The notes: a model not told the origin generated them from the sequence alone. A stretch of 64,000 nucleotides of DNA from Ascarosepion bandense (GCA_037127315.1 JBBBDQ010000419.1:6333501-6397500); one strand, 5' to 3'. Positions 42,485 through 53,620 are shown, counted from the first letter of the stretch. Numbers and translations: made by a program.

Positions 42485-43145
42485 ATTCTGGAATTCTTAA
42501 ATACCTTGGGAATCATGGCTCGCCACAATTTACTGTACTTTGTAGCTCTTAATAACATTGTTTTTGCTAAAAAAACTCTGATCTGCCATCCATTCATTCC
42601 AGCTCGCCAGTGTTGTTATGCATTACTTTCTTCTATCTCTTTTAACTTCAATCTGTCCTGTGAGTATCAAATTTTCCAAGTCTTCTTTCTTTTTTTTACA
42701 TTTATCTCTTCCTGATGATTTTTTACTCCCATTGTTTCTAGAACTTCGTCTTTACTCACATATTCAGCCCGTGGTATTCTCATCATCTTTCTGTAGAACC
42801 ACATTTCTGTTGCTTCAAGTTTCTTTTTCATCTGTAACGTGATTGTCCAGCATTTAATGCAATATAGGAAGACTGATATTTCATAACAGATCAGTTCTCG
42901 TTTTTTTATTTCTAACGGTAATATTTTAGTTTCTTAATAATTTACTCATCTTTTGGAAATCACATTTCGCTTTCCCAATGTGCCTTCGGATTTTCGTGTC
43001 GCACTTTCTGTCCTTTGTTAATACGTTTATCAAATATCTAACTTGTTGCAATTGTTTAATTTTGGTATCTCCAGTTTGTAATTTGCATGTTGAACTGTCC
43101 CTTTTGCTAACAACCGTGAATTCATCCTTTTTGTAATTGATATTT
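42485..43145 (-). mobile_element. RTE-type LINE, 3' part
   Basis: Minus-strand copy running from the TECMV-like block (about 43140) through FKYL, IRRHIG, LRN*NI, the LEATEMWFYRKM block and ENLILTGQ to the 3' end GCCATGATTCCC at about 42520. Frameshifted and 5'-truncated. Confidence 0.75.
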
Positions 43146-43616
43146 TGGAATTAGCAAAATGGATTCCTTATATAAAAAGAGAAATAATTAAAATGATAAT
43201 ACGCGCTGAACAGTAATTAGAAAAGTGGTAAATATTTGCTCTTCAATAACATTAAAACCAAAAAGCAAAAAATGACAACATCAGATGAAATGTACAAATG
43301 TAGCAACATTTCTCTTGAAAACAAATATTGGAAAAAAATAGAAAAAAAAGTGGAATTTTCAGATTTCAAAACGAAATTTATTTAAAAAAATGACGCGTAA
43401 ATCAATATTGCTTCTGACAACCTTTACATTTTAAACTACCGACATGTATTAGATGCAGTTGTAGCACCGAAATCCCTGGCATGTATTCAATATCCTTGTA
43501 TCACTTAAAATAATAACATGTATTCGATGGACTCGGAGTTGTAGTGCATAGAAGTAAAGAATAAAATATGTGCTAATATGATTATCACAAATGTACATAA
43601 GCCAGTTTAATTAAAA
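43146..43616. other. No gene recognised
   Basis: AT-rich spacer with A-rich runs; nothing recognisable. Confidence 0.5.
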
Positions 43617-43865
43617 TCCGAACATTTTTTATAATCATATCGCCCCAAACAAGGCATTTTACTGCAACTGTTTTGCAGGAGGTTACATAGGAGAAAAGTT
43701 ATGAGAAAGAGTGACAGGTTATAGGGGGTGTCAGGAAATGGGTAAGAGAAGGATGAGAAAACTGATGAGAGTGGAGTGGACAGAGAAAGAAGCAAGAGAG
43801 AGAGGATGCAGGTTAGTGAGATAGGAGATGACTATTGACTTTACATTTAAATTCTTGGAGATATT
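43617..43865 (-). mobile_element. CR1/Jockey-group LINE 3'UTR and tail
   Basis: Minus-strand copy of the family 3'UTR (as at 4960-5160), beginning just after the ...CCAAGAATTTAAATG coding end and ending GGGGCGATATGATTATAAAA. Very short 5'-truncated insertion. Confidence 0.75.
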
Positions 43866-44019
43866 TTATTAAAATATGATTTTTCTACCCCCACTCCCCC
43901 CCAAAAAAGGCGAATAAGATGCAGTGGACTACCGGAAATGAAAGTGAAGAAAAAAAAATTTTGAAGGGACCGGAACCCGACAATCGCATAAATGTCAGAC
44001 TTTAAGAAGAAATCTTAGT

Positions 44020-44200
44020 TTGGTTTGGTTCGTTTAACAGCATATCAACTCCATATACTTAAATCCCGGCGATTGGTAAATAGTGTGACAGACTGGGTAC
44101 TATAGCCTACAATCTACCGCACTAAGAATTGGTAACCTACTGCGGTAAAATACCCGCATCACGTACGATTGGGTACCGCATGTAGAGCACCCCCCTAAAT
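44020..44200 (+). mobile_element. SINE family A remnant beside module D sequence
   Basis: ACAGCATATCAACTCCAT (module D) is followed by ACAGACTGGGTACTATAGCC, AACCTACTGCGG and CATCACGTACGAT, which are family A body words. Head and hairpin are missing. Confidence 0.5.
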
Positions 44201-44429
44201 TCTCATGCAACTTCTAGAGAAGAAGCCGGCACAACCCGACAAGGATGAATGCGACTACGAGTAAGTAAGTACCCCCATGTAGGTCATTTAATGCCCAGAT
44301 TTATCATTTTGTTATAAGCTTGGGTAATTTTTTTCCAGTTTTCTTTTTCACTAAGAAAATGTATTGCTGGTAATTTTTTCTAATGTATTTTATATGTTAG
44401 TGTTTTAATTCCAGTTTAGGTGTTTAGGA

Positions 44430-45210
44430 GCTATTACTCTGAGTCAACTGCCTTTCTGCTTCCTGCTTTCCTGCATGCTGGAAGTTCTCTTCAGTCGTTC
44501 CTGTATGTAAGAATTGCGGTGAACCCTCGGACTCATCCAACTATCGCCCTATCAGTCTTCTACCGATATTCGGGAAAGTATTCGAGGCCATAATCAATGC
44601 TGAAATAGTTCATCATCTCACTGCCCACAAACTCTTCTCTGACAGGCAATATGGCTTCCGCTTTGCCAGGTCCACGGCCGACCTGTTACAACCGTAATGG
44701 AGTACATGCTACATGCTCTTGATGAGTCTGACGAGGCTCGCGCGGTTGCTCTGGACATCTCTAAGGCTTTCGACAGGGTTTGGCACTCTGGCCTCCTATG
44801 CAAACTCCGGGGTTACGGTATTACCGGTCGCCTGCTTGACCTAATCCAATCTTTTTTTAAATAACCGCAAAATGAAGGTCGTTTTGAATGGGCGTGCCTC
44901 TTCATCCTACAGCACGAATGATGGTGTCCCACAGGGCTCTATCCTGGGCCCGACGCTCTAAATGCAAAGTCAATACTCATCTACTAACCACTGGACTATA
45001 GCTCTCTCCCCACCCCCGTATAACCTTCCATTTCATTCCACCTATGTATCTATCATCGCACCTGCTTTCTCAGCTTTCTATTGCTCCTTTCTAACTAGTT
45101 TGTACTCCTCACTCTTTTCTAATTAATCTTTCTACAGTGATGTAGCCCCCTGCACATCAGTGGCAGTTCTGCTTTGCTCGGGGGTGAAATGATTAAAAAA
45201 TAAAATAATT
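44430..45210 (+). mobile_element. CR1/Jockey-group LINE, RT start fused to 3'UTR
   Basis: It retains RT motifs SNYRPISLLPIFGKVFE, LTAHKLFSDRQYGFRFARST (about 44615-44680) and, after frameshifts, ALDISKAFDRVWHSGLLCKL-like and MKVVLNGRASSSYSTNDGVP and QGSILGPTL (about 44945). The RT then jumps straight into the family 3'UTR and tail (GGGGTGAAATGATTAAAAAA). About 1 kb including the catalytic YADD box is deleted. GC content is higher than the flanks. Confidence 0.82.
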
Positions 45211-45349
45211 AAGAGGTGGCTCCATGATCCTCAAAATCTCCTCATTAAAGGCTTTTATGCCGGATGTAGTTTATTGCGTATCTTGGACAAGTGGAGACCT
45301 TAGAAGTATAGATAGGTTTTTTTAAATGTAATTATTTCACCCTTAGGGT

Positions 45350-46018
45350 AAAATAATTATGATTTATGGAGTTATGACTATGAGAGGGGGGTAAAGAATA
45401 AACACGGTACAGGGGATGTCGAAGAAACTATAAGAGGTGAATGGCAATCAAAGAGATAGGAGATGGCTATTGACGTTGCATTTAAAATTTTGGGGGTTGT
45501 ACTCAGGGAAGCAAGCAAACGGAAAAGAGTTCCACAAACGGGAAGTGCGAGTAAAGAAACTTTCAGAGTAGAAAAGAAGTTACAGTCAACTATTTTGACG
45601 TTAAAAGGATGGGACCTTAATTTCAATCTTGCAGCACGCGTAAATAAATGTGGTCGGGGAACCAGGGAAAAGAGCTTGTTAGATCAGTTGCCATAAAAGT
45701 ACATTTAGAAAAGACAGAGAGGAGCAACATCACTTCGGTAAGAAAATGGTAAACTTCCAAGTCAGGATCGATTATGCTGTAGATTCTTCTTTGGATTTTG
45801 TTGAGAAGCTCAAGAATAATAGCAGGAGTACCCGACTAGATAAAGCAACAGTATTCAATGCACGGAAGAATGGTAGATTTATAAATGTGCAACACAAGTT
45901 CTGACGAGCAACTTCCTGGCCCGACACCGTGACCTAACATTCTTAGTTAGAGATACAGCTATAGATTCGATGTAGTTATTTCATTTGAAGTCGTTTTTGG
46001 AGAGTGTGGCCAAGGAGT
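45350..46018 (-). mobile_element. CR1/Jockey-group LINE 3' end
   Basis: Minus-strand copy containing the last coding block (FFSTLKVSLLALPVCGTLFR for FFSRTSRLWNSLP) and the 3'UTR down to about 45350, with the upstream coding part (LPGSCSSELVLHI-like) to 46018. It lies tail to tail with the preceding copy. Confidence 0.75.
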
Positions 46019-46019
46019 A

Positions 46020-46125
46020 GAAGTAGAATTTAGAAGGAAGCGGAAACCCTGTCCTAAACAGAAAAAGGGGAATAAACCTCTATTCCTGTTCAAAAGACTG
46101 TGTAACCAAACGATAATTGAACATA
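46020..46125 (+). repeat. Dispersed repeat X
   Basis: Words GGAAGCGGAAACCCTGTCC, AAACAGAAAAAGGGGAATAA and CTCTATTCCTGTTCAAAAG match copies at 37525, 56370, 61340 and 63210. Confidence 0.6.
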
Positions 46126-46604
46126 TCTGCTTCGATTATAACCTTGAAGTGGCGTGATTAACATTCTGGAGTAGACTAACAAAATTTGTGAACTTGAGTG
46201 ACATTGCTTCTAAAACTATCAGCTGACACTAATCTCGGCAAATATAGGACCGAGTATCAAATTTTATACCAATCAATGATTATGGCTTTTTGAGCTTATT
46301 AATAAGGAAGGATATTGAGCTATGAATTAGAATAGCGAGGTAGACAGGCCTATCTAGCTGTTTTCAACAACTAGCCTAGGACAATGTCGGTTTCGAATTC
46401 CAAACCACTTCCTGTGCTAATCGTGTGCTAAGAAAAAACATAAATGTCAATCTATCGCAGAGATAGTGAAATGGACGATGAAACATGCAATGGCAAACAT
46501 TTGGCTTCTCCATATGTTTAAATCTTAAACTTTGGTACAGGGATCACTGGTTTCATTTTCGAACACTGTATATAAATTCAGTCAGCAATCTAGATTTTAT
46601 GCAG
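46126..46604. other. No gene recognised
   Basis: AT-rich spacer, nothing recognised. Confidence 0.5.
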
Positions 46605-46875
46605 GTCTCATTAAAAATGCCAGATAAGGTATTATAGTTGATTTTTTTATGTAATTTTTCATTTGAACTTATGATAGTTTTCTTTTGAGTACATAAATTA
46701 TATAAAAGTTTTTCGAATGTTTTGTTCATCCAAGCTCTTTCAGCCACTTTAATGGCCAATTTCAAGGACAATTTTTATATCATTTATGTCCTCTAAAGAA
46801 AAAGATCATGAGATCACATGAAAAATTACATAAAATCTTAATCATAATACCTTGTCTGTCATTTTTAATGAAACA
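46605..46875. repeat. Foldback sequence with ~54-bp inverted arms
   Basis: Arms at about 46605-46659 and 46819-46873 (TCATTAAAAATGCCAGATAA... and its near complement) are about 85% complementary around some 160 bases. A second small palindrome, ATGAAACATTA...TAATGTTTCAT, overlaps the right edge. It looks like a MITE or foldback inserted at the 5' edge of the following LINE. Confidence 0.6.
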
Positions 46876-46894
46876 TTAATAATTTTTAATGTTT

Positions 46895-48690
46895 CATATG
46901 ACATACCTACAATACATCAAAAGCCAGTAAAGAGCTTGGGGAAGCAGTTTGATGAAACCCAAAAAGATTCAAGATCCGTAATATTAACAAAGGAGAATCT
47001 AGAAGGGTGGTTAATCAGGGTTGATAAGTCTGGCTTACCTGGCAGATATAAAGCTTGGATTTATCAACACGTCATTCTTCCAAAAATACTCTGGCCTGTA
47101 ACTATCTATGATTTCACTTCCTCCACGGTATAACTAATGGAAAGAAGTATAACATCACGACTACGTAGGTGGTTAGGTTTGCCAAGATCTCTATGCAGCG
47201 CAGCGTTATATTGGAAAACAAACGCACTGAAACTCCCGTTTAAAAGCCTACACGAAGAATTTAAAGTAGCTAAAGTGAGAGCTACCATCCAGTACGAGTG
47301 CTCGAAAGATCCCAAAGTAGCCGGTGCAGGAATATCAGTATATACAGGTAGAAAATGGAACGCCTCGAAAGAACTGAATACAGCAAAAGAAAGAATCCGA
47401 GAAAAGGCAATACTAGGGACCATAGCTAATGGACGCGCGGGCCTTGGTTTTTTCCCTCAGAAAAATATGACAAACTGCAAGGCAAAAGAAAAGTCATCTT
47501 TTGCAGGAAGAAATCAGAAACGGCGAAGAAGAGAAACGAATAGCTATCCAAGTCGGGATGAGACAGCAAGGGGCATGGACCAAATGGAGCTCTATATTGA
47601 AACGCCAAATCAAATGGTCCGAAATATGGCACGGTGACACCAGATTAAAATTTCTGATTCGGGCAGTATACGACACCCTGCCAAGCCCCACAAGCTTACA
47701 ATTATGGTATAAAACCCAGTCGCCAAATTGTTATCTTTGTGGCCACAGAGGTACCTTAAAACATATCCTGAGTAGCTGTAAATCTGCACTAGCTGATGGG
47801 CGTTACAGGTGGCGCCATGATAAAATTCTAAAAGAGATCGTGAAAATAGTTGAAAATGCTATCAAAGAGAATGTTTACAACCTAGACACAAGGCAGATAA
47901 AATTTATTAAAGCGGGCGCGAAAATCCCACGAAATAGAAAGGTAAATTCCAAACCTGCTATCTCCTGCAACAGATTGGGAACTAAGAGCCGATATAGGCT
48001 CAAGATTGAAATTCCCAGAGCAAATTGCCATCACAAAACTTTGCTCAGATATAGTTTTCTTCTCACATAAATTGAAGAAGATAGTCTTGTGGGAACTGAC
48101 GGTTCCCCTGGGAAGAAAACGCAGAGGAAGCTCATGAAAGGAAGAAGTTAAAATATGACGAACTGCTGGAGAGTTGCAGGGTTAATGGCTGGAGGGCTAG
48201 TTGCACTTCTATAGAAGTGGAGACTAGAGGATTTGCAGCAAGGTCCTTATGCAAAGCCTTAACAGATATTGGGATAGTGGGAGTAAAAAAAGAAAAGAAA
48301 AGCACTCAAGTCCATAACCGAAACAGCGGCAAGAACAGCTAATTGGTTATGGATCAAAAGAGAGAGTGCCTGGATTCCAAATTGTTAGCTAAAATTCCCA
48401 GAAATTCTGCGTCTAAATTAATGTTTCAGACGAGCTCATGTGTGGTTCGCCTCTAAATGGAAAGTGGCTCTGACTGTCGCCAATTAGAAGCATTTGCAGG
48501 GTTTTGTACCGGGCCTAGACGTAATTCTCCAGTGTCTGAAAGCGCTTATCGAGGGTGGGCCGGAGGCTGATCATCTCTGGTCGGGTCGGCGCGGTGAGGG
48601 GGGTATGATGTTGAAAGACCCTGAAACCCCCTAGTGATCCTCGCGATGACATCACTGACGACACCCTCTAGCGCCCCCATTAGGGTGCGT
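46895..48690 (+). mobile_element. R2-type LINE with zinc knuckle and restriction-like endonuclease
   Basis: Frameshifted translation: KPVKSLGKQFDET, VDKSGLPGRYKAWIYQHVIL, then LRRWLGLPRSLCSAALYWKT, EEFKVAKVRATIQY, AGLGFFPQK, GMRQQGAWTKWSSI and LKFLIRAVYDTLPSPTSL. Next comes a CCHC knuckle, CYLCGHRGTLKHILSSC (C-x2-C-x7-H-x4-C, about 47729-47779), and GRYRWRHDKIL. The endonuclease region is recognisable by KIVLWELTVP (about 48078) and, in another frame, EEAHERKKLKYDELLESCRV and EVETRGFAARSLCKALTDIG. This order is that of RLE-encoding LINEs (R2/NeSL/Hero-like). The RT palm is truncated away. Confidence 0.82.
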
Positions 48691-48696
48691 ATGTTT

Positions 48697-48697
48697 G

Positions 48698-48736
<39 letters not shown>
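48697..48736. repeat. (AT)n microsatellite
   Basis: TA run separating two LINE fragments. Confidence 0.97.
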
Positions 48737-48739
48737 TTT

Positions 48740-49085
48740 TTCCAACAAAGCCGGCTTCGCTGGCTTGGGCATGTAGACCGTATGACGGATGTGCGTATTC
48801 CAAAGGTAATTCTGCACGGAAAACTAGCCACCCGCAAGAGGGCATATGCACGACATCTTCCTCGCCTCAAGAACGTCTGCAAAAGGGACAAGAAACCGAA
48901 GAACATGGGCATTTGGAGGTGGAAAAACGTTGCCTACGCTTGTTCACACTAGAGACTCGATTTAAACCGAGGGCTGAAACGAGGAGAGAAGAAATCAACA
49001 AGGCGACATCGAGGGATTCGCTGCAACCAAGGCTGTCACTACCGTGTGGAGCTGGACAGTCATAACAGATGACGAACCGCTATCA
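48740..49085 (+). mobile_element. LINE 3' end of another family
   Basis: Encodes RLRWLGHVDRMTDVRIPKVI and LHGKLATRKR, then KNVCKRDKK, and in a shifted frame IRCNQGCHYRVELDSHNRR. It matches the end of polyproteins that finish with a RLPK...GEL..GKR block and a C2H2-like knuckle. It ends directly at the CA repeat, which is probably its 3' microsatellite tail. Confidence 0.7.
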
Positions 49086-49092
49086 GCACGAT

Positions 49093-49093
49093 G

Positions 49094-49150
<57 letters not shown>

Positions 49151-49225
49151 AAGATATTGTGGCAAAGTGGAAAAGAAGTAATCCACGTGTTTCGTTTAAT
49201 GTCTCTTGTCTCTTGGCTTCTTCAG

Positions 49226-49264
<39 letters not shown>

Positions 49265-49270
49265 ATTATT
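49093..49270. repeat. CA and TA microsatellites
   Basis: CA run at 49094-49148 and TA run at about 49228-49262. The ORFs over them are simple-repeat translations. Confidence 0.97.
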
Positions 49271-49299
49271 AAGAAATATACATATTGTCCGGACTCTTG

Positions 49300-51160
49300 C
49301 AGTAGATTAATGCCGCGGATATTATTAACTGGTTCAAAGGTATCCAGAATAAAAATAATAGCATTTTTATACAATTCGACATAACTGATTATTATTCATC
49401 CATCGCCAAAGTTCTTTTCACTTTGGCCTTGGAGTTCGCCCTAGAAAACGCTAACAATTCTGTTAGTTAACTGGATATTATTTTGAAATGCAGAAATTCT
49501 GTCCTGATCTACAGCAAATAACAATGGATTAAAAAGACCTCTGATGGATACTTTGACATCTCAATGGGCTCATTAGATTTCGTTGAAGATTATTTATTCT
49601 ACATAATTTAATTGCCTATGACTGCGTTGATACCAATAGTATTGGTTTATATAGAGATGATGGTTTATAAATAGTTAAGGATTCTACAAAAATTAAAGTA
49701 GACTGTATTAGAAAAATGATCCACAGATAACTAAGCATCGTAGGTTTTAAATTCAAAATAACTACCAATATTAAACTAGAAAAAGTTTTGTATGTTACCT
49801 TAGACCTTAACACTAACTCTTTTCAAGCTTTTATGAAGATTAATTCTAAACCAGTATATGTACATAGTAATTCTAATCATTAGTCATTAAGCATATACCC
49901 TCTTCAATTGAATTTAGAATCAGCGCTAACTCTTCTAACAAATTAATGTTCGTTAAACTTAGTGAGTTCTATAATTCTGCCCTTAGAAATCCCATTACTA
50001 ATGACCATAAGGAAAATAAAAGATCTAATAAAATCTTCTGGTTTACTCCAGGAAAAGAAAAGATCTAATAAAATCTTCTGGTTTACTCCAGGAAAAGAAA
50101 AGATCTAATAAAATCTTCTGGTTTACTCCAGGAAAAGAAAAGATCTAATAAAATCTTCTGGTTTACTCCAGGAAAAGAAAAGATCTAATAAAATCTTCTG
50201 GTTTACTCCAGGAAAAGAAAAGATCTAATAAAATCTTCTGGTTTACTCCAGGAAAAGAAAAGATCTAATAAAATCTTCTGGTTTACTCCAGGAAAAGAAA
50301 ATATCTAACAAAATCTTCTGGTTTACTCCAGGAAAAGAAAAGATCTAATAAAATCTTCTGGTTTACTCCAGGAAAAGAAAAGATCTAATAAAATCTTCTG
50401 GTTTACTCCAGGAAAAGAAAAGATCTAATAAAATCTTCTGGTTTACTCCAGGAAAAGAAAATATCTAACAAAATCTTCTGGTTTACTCCAGGAAAAGAAA
50501 AGATCTAATAAAATCTTCTGGTTTACTCCAGGAAAAGAAAAGATCTAATAAAATCTTCTGGTTTACTCCAGGAAAAGAAAAGATCTAATAAAATCTTCTG
50601 GTTTACTCCAGGAAAAGAAAATATCTAACAAAATCTTCTGGTTTACTCCCCCTACAATCTGATGGATAAAACTAAATCAGGACAAAATTCTTAAACCTTA
50701 TTGATTTAAACATTTTCCTAAAAATTTCCTTAAAAAATATTTAATAAGAATACTCTTAAATTACGCTATTGTTGTGCGGAAAAATAATTAAAATCATAAT
50801 AAGAAACATTTAAACAAGTATAAAAATTAAAAAAAACTTGATGTATTGCAATGATGCGGTAAATAATATTATCTCTCAATAGGAGTTATTATAAATACAG
50901 TATCTCGTTATCCAAGTACATTTGAAGTAAAAAAAAAAACCCTTCCATTGTGAAATGGAAATTAATTAGAAGGACTCGAACATGTAATTCTGTATATACA
51001 CCATGTTATCTTTGTCTTAATAAGAAGTTAAAAATCATCAGATTTAAAGAGAGTATTAACCTATTAACCAAAGGAATTCACTTAATGTTAACGAAAACAT
51101 AGTTCACCAATTGCTTTACAATATGGGTAGTAAGAATATGAATAACTATAGACTAGTATC
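49300..51160 (+). mobile_element. Penelope-like element with an internal satellite array
   Basis: The coding order is that of Penelope-like RT: FKGIQNKNNSIFIQFDITDY (about 49330-49390, first catalytic Asp), KKTSDGYFDISMGSLDFVED, a frame-shifted RDDG-like region (about 49650), KMIHR...VGFKFKITTNIKLEKV, LDLNTNSFQAFMKINSKPVY, then SNKIFWFTP. Here the coding sequence passes into sixteen 40-bp tandem units (50011-50650) and resumes with FTPP, GQ-FLNLID-like, FKHFPK and the C-terminal YTPCYLCLNKKLKIIRFKES (about 50998) from the GIY-YIG tail region. Many stops: dead. Confidence 0.8.
50011..50650. repeat. 40-bp satellite, 16 units, with 160-bp higher-order period
   Basis: Exactly sixteen 40-base units (GGAAAAGAAAAGATCTAATA, AAATCTTCTGGTTTACTCCA). 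Units 8, 12 and 16 (variant block at 50301, 50461 and 50621) share ATATCTAACA in place of AGATCTAATA, so the second part of the array is organised in blocks of four. Unit 1 has one difference. Because 40 is not divisible by 3, the array rotates through all reading frames and would kill the host ORF. Confidence 0.98.
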
Positions 51161-51189
51161 AACGACGCTTATTATTATTTATCCTTATT

Positions 51190-51435
51190 TGCTGGGTATT
51201 TAATCTAGCATAGATTGTCAAGTTAATATTTGCTAGATATTTAATCTGACGTATGTTGTCAAGTAAATGTTTGCTAGCTATTTAGTCTAGCATAGATTAT
51301 TAAGTTAATATATGCTACGTATTTAATTTAGCATAGCTTGTCAAGTTAATATCTGATATATATTTAATCTAGCATTAGTTGTCAAGTAAATATTTGATAG
51401 ATATTTAATCAAGAATAGATTATCAAGTTAATATT
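51190..51435. repeat. 41-bp minisatellite, six copies
   Basis: Unit TGCTAGATATTTAATCTAGC followed by ATAGATTGTCAAGTTAATATT, six copies in a row with 10-20% divergence. It lies about 30 bases beyond the Penelope C-terminal remains. Confidence 0.9.
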
Positions 51436-51544
51436 GAAGAGTTATGATTCTTTAGGCATTAATTTCATATGAACTCTGAATTCGTTATTATTATCTATGT
51501 TAACTTTGGTGTATATATGTATTTTGTATATTTTTTCTACTTGT

Positions 51545-51581
<37 letters not shown>

Positions 51582-51700
51582 TACATGAGTTTGTCGATGT
51601 ATAAATGCATGTATGTAGGTGTGCATGTGGGTTTATGTACTAGCGTGCATGTAGATATATATATATATATATGTGTGTGTGTCTGTGTGTGTGTGTATTT
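51545..51700. repeat. TA and TG microsatellites
   Basis: TA runs at about 51548-51578 and 51655-51670, then TGTGTG to 51696. DNA between is GT-rich. Confidence 0.93.
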
Positions 51701-51704
51701 CTAA

Positions 51705-52505
51705 TCATTTCACCCCAAGCAAGACAGAACTGCCACTGGTACACAGTGGGTTATATAAGAGGTGAGTGATGAGAAAGAGGAACAAGTTACGGGAGTGTCA
51801 GAGAATGGGTAAGAAAAGGATGAGAACACTGGTGTGAAAAGGGCTGCATGAGAATAGAGTGGAAAGAAAGAACATGATATAATGGTTGTCAGGGAAACGA
51901 TGCAAGTCAAGGAGATAAGAGATGGCAATTGACATTGGATGTAAATTTGATTGGTTTCACTGTAAAAGTGTGGGACCACGTCACTAGTCTAGTAGCTCGA
52001 GTGAATTCACGCAAAGGTGGTACCAGGGAGCTAAGCTCATCGGAGCAGAATCCGTGAAAGTATTTGTAGAAGAGACAGAGAAAAGCCACATTACGTCGGT
52101 GAGAAAGTGACTGGAGTTGAGCTACCAGGTCGGGATCAATTACATTGCAGATTCTTCTTTAAATTTTGTCAAGAAGCCTGGGGCACCCGACCAAATGTGA
52201 CAGCAGTATTCAATGCACTGGCAGATGGTAGATTTATATATGCGCAATATGGGTTCAGACGAGAAAAAGTTCCTGGCTCTACATAGGGAAGCAACCTTCC
52301 TAGCAGTAGATTTATCGATGGATTGAATGTAGTCATTCCACTTGAGGTTGGCTGATAGATTTAGGCCAAGGATGTGCAGTGTTTTGCTTTCAGGGACACT
52401 AGCCTGATCCATTCTGATGGTGGGTAAGAGCGGTTGTCTATGGTGGTTAAATGATAGCAGCTTCGTTTTGGAAGCATTAAAATTTACGAGTCATTTCTTA
52501 GATTA
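51705..52505 (-). mobile_element. CR1/Jockey-group LINE, 3' 0.8 kb
   Basis: The best-preserved C-terminal coding region of this family. The frame 52412-52140 encodes HILGLNLSANLKWNDYIQSI, then KVASLCRARNFFSSEPILRI and QCIEYCCHIWSGAP. A second frame (52089-51907) gives FLCLFYKYFHGFCSDELSSL. The 3'UTR and tail GGGGTGAAATGATTAGAAA follow. It is 5'-truncated, with a frameshift at about 52140. Confidence 0.87.
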
Positions 52506-52572
52506 GCGGTTCCTTTCAAAATATATATATGTGTGTATTTATAGATATAGATTTGTATAAATGGATCTGTTT

Positions 52573-52620
52573 CATTCAGTTAAGTGCCATACGTGATACA
52601 CGCTTGAGCGATCATGTCTT
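52573..52620 (-). mobile_element. SINE family A, last 48 bases only
   Basis: CAGTTAAGTGCCATACGTGA, TACACGCTTGAGCGATCATG and TCTT are the 3' end of family A in minus orientation. It is cut exactly in the middle of the terminal hairpin and followed by poly-T. Confidence 0.8.
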
Positions 52621-52875
52621 TTTTTTGTGCGTACGTGTTTTTATTTTGGCATGCACATTTGCGTGCCCATATATTTAATTATATTTATATGTTTATGCAT
52701 TGGAATATGACTGTCTTAAAATCTATATAAATCTCTCTCCTGCTCACATTATCATCCGAATTCAGACTTACATGTGTTTAATATATGTAGTGTCTACAGA
52801 CACTTCTTACTTATTGAATTTAACGAATAAAGTGACACATTGTTAAAAAAAAAAGTGCATTTATATATATATATA
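52621..52875. other. No gene recognised
   Basis: AT-rich spacer ending in a TA run (52862-52875) that is the SINE B tail. Confidence 0.6.
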
Positions 52876-53085
52876 GTCATCCGCAGACAGATCTGTATCA
52901 CAGCTCATCAGTACGGTTAGACATCCGATTGCTTTTAACCCAGGATTGAAACCCGACCGGATTGGCGTCAGGCGGCGATTTAACCTCTGAGCTATGGGCG
53001 CTCGGTAGAAGGAATTAGACATTTAGCGTATGATGTATCATACGCCAGTAGTTAGAGTGATCTAATTCATTACTGAATGAGCGAT
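52876..53085 (-). mobile_element. SINE family B with a deleted ribozyme core
   Basis: Minus-strand copy with TA tail, tRNA-like domain (A box TAGCTCAGAGG exact, B box GGTCGGGTTTCAATCC), 5' hairpin GCGTATGAT/ATCATACGC and 5' flank GAATTAGATCAC. The hammerhead region keeps CTGATGAGCTGTGATACAG and stem I (CCGTA/TGCGG). An 8-base deletion between CTGT direct repeats has removed the GAAA, so it cannot cleave. Confidence 0.87.
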
Positions 53086-53618
53086 ATGTGTGCATGTATA
53101 TATTTATATAGGTATGTGTCTGTCTCTTACTCGTTATCGTTGAATAACTTTATAATACTTTAAACACGCTGCTTAGTTAAGTTTAAAATTTGAAATTTAC
53201 AATTTCTTACATTAATTTGTAATAAGTTTTAAAATGAATTTTTATTTTTATTTTTAAGTGAAATTAATAGTTAATTAGTAATGCTAACTTCTGCTTTAAT
53301 CAAACATTAACATTAATGCACCAATAAATTATTTTATGGTATGTTGTCATGTTTTTCAAATTTGCATTTATATGCATTTTGATTGGCCTTTTTGAGGGGA
53401 TTTGGTTAGTGTTGAACCTTTCAAAATTTTCATCTCACAATCAAATCTATCACTTGAAAAGACACAAGAATTATTGAAACAAAATAGTTACTTTGTAGTG
53501 ATGTTATATTTATGTTTTAAATTTCAAATAAACATTATTTGCTCTACTTTGTACTAATCGCTCTTTTAAGAACGGTGTTTTTTGGCTATCGGAATTTTAT
53601 TCCATCCATACCAACCTT

Positions 53619-53620
<2 letters not shown>
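53086..53620. other. No gene recognised
   Basis: AT-rich spacer. Confidence 0.5.

Noticed and set aside
42618..42842. ORFs antisense to RTE copies (also 5912, 6114, 35535, 35779, 56600, 56841)
   Set aside because: Shadows of the degenerate RTE coding frame on the other strand.
50011..50650. CRISPR-like regular array
   Set aside because: Units are contiguous with no unique spacers, and the context is eukaryotic; it is a satellite.
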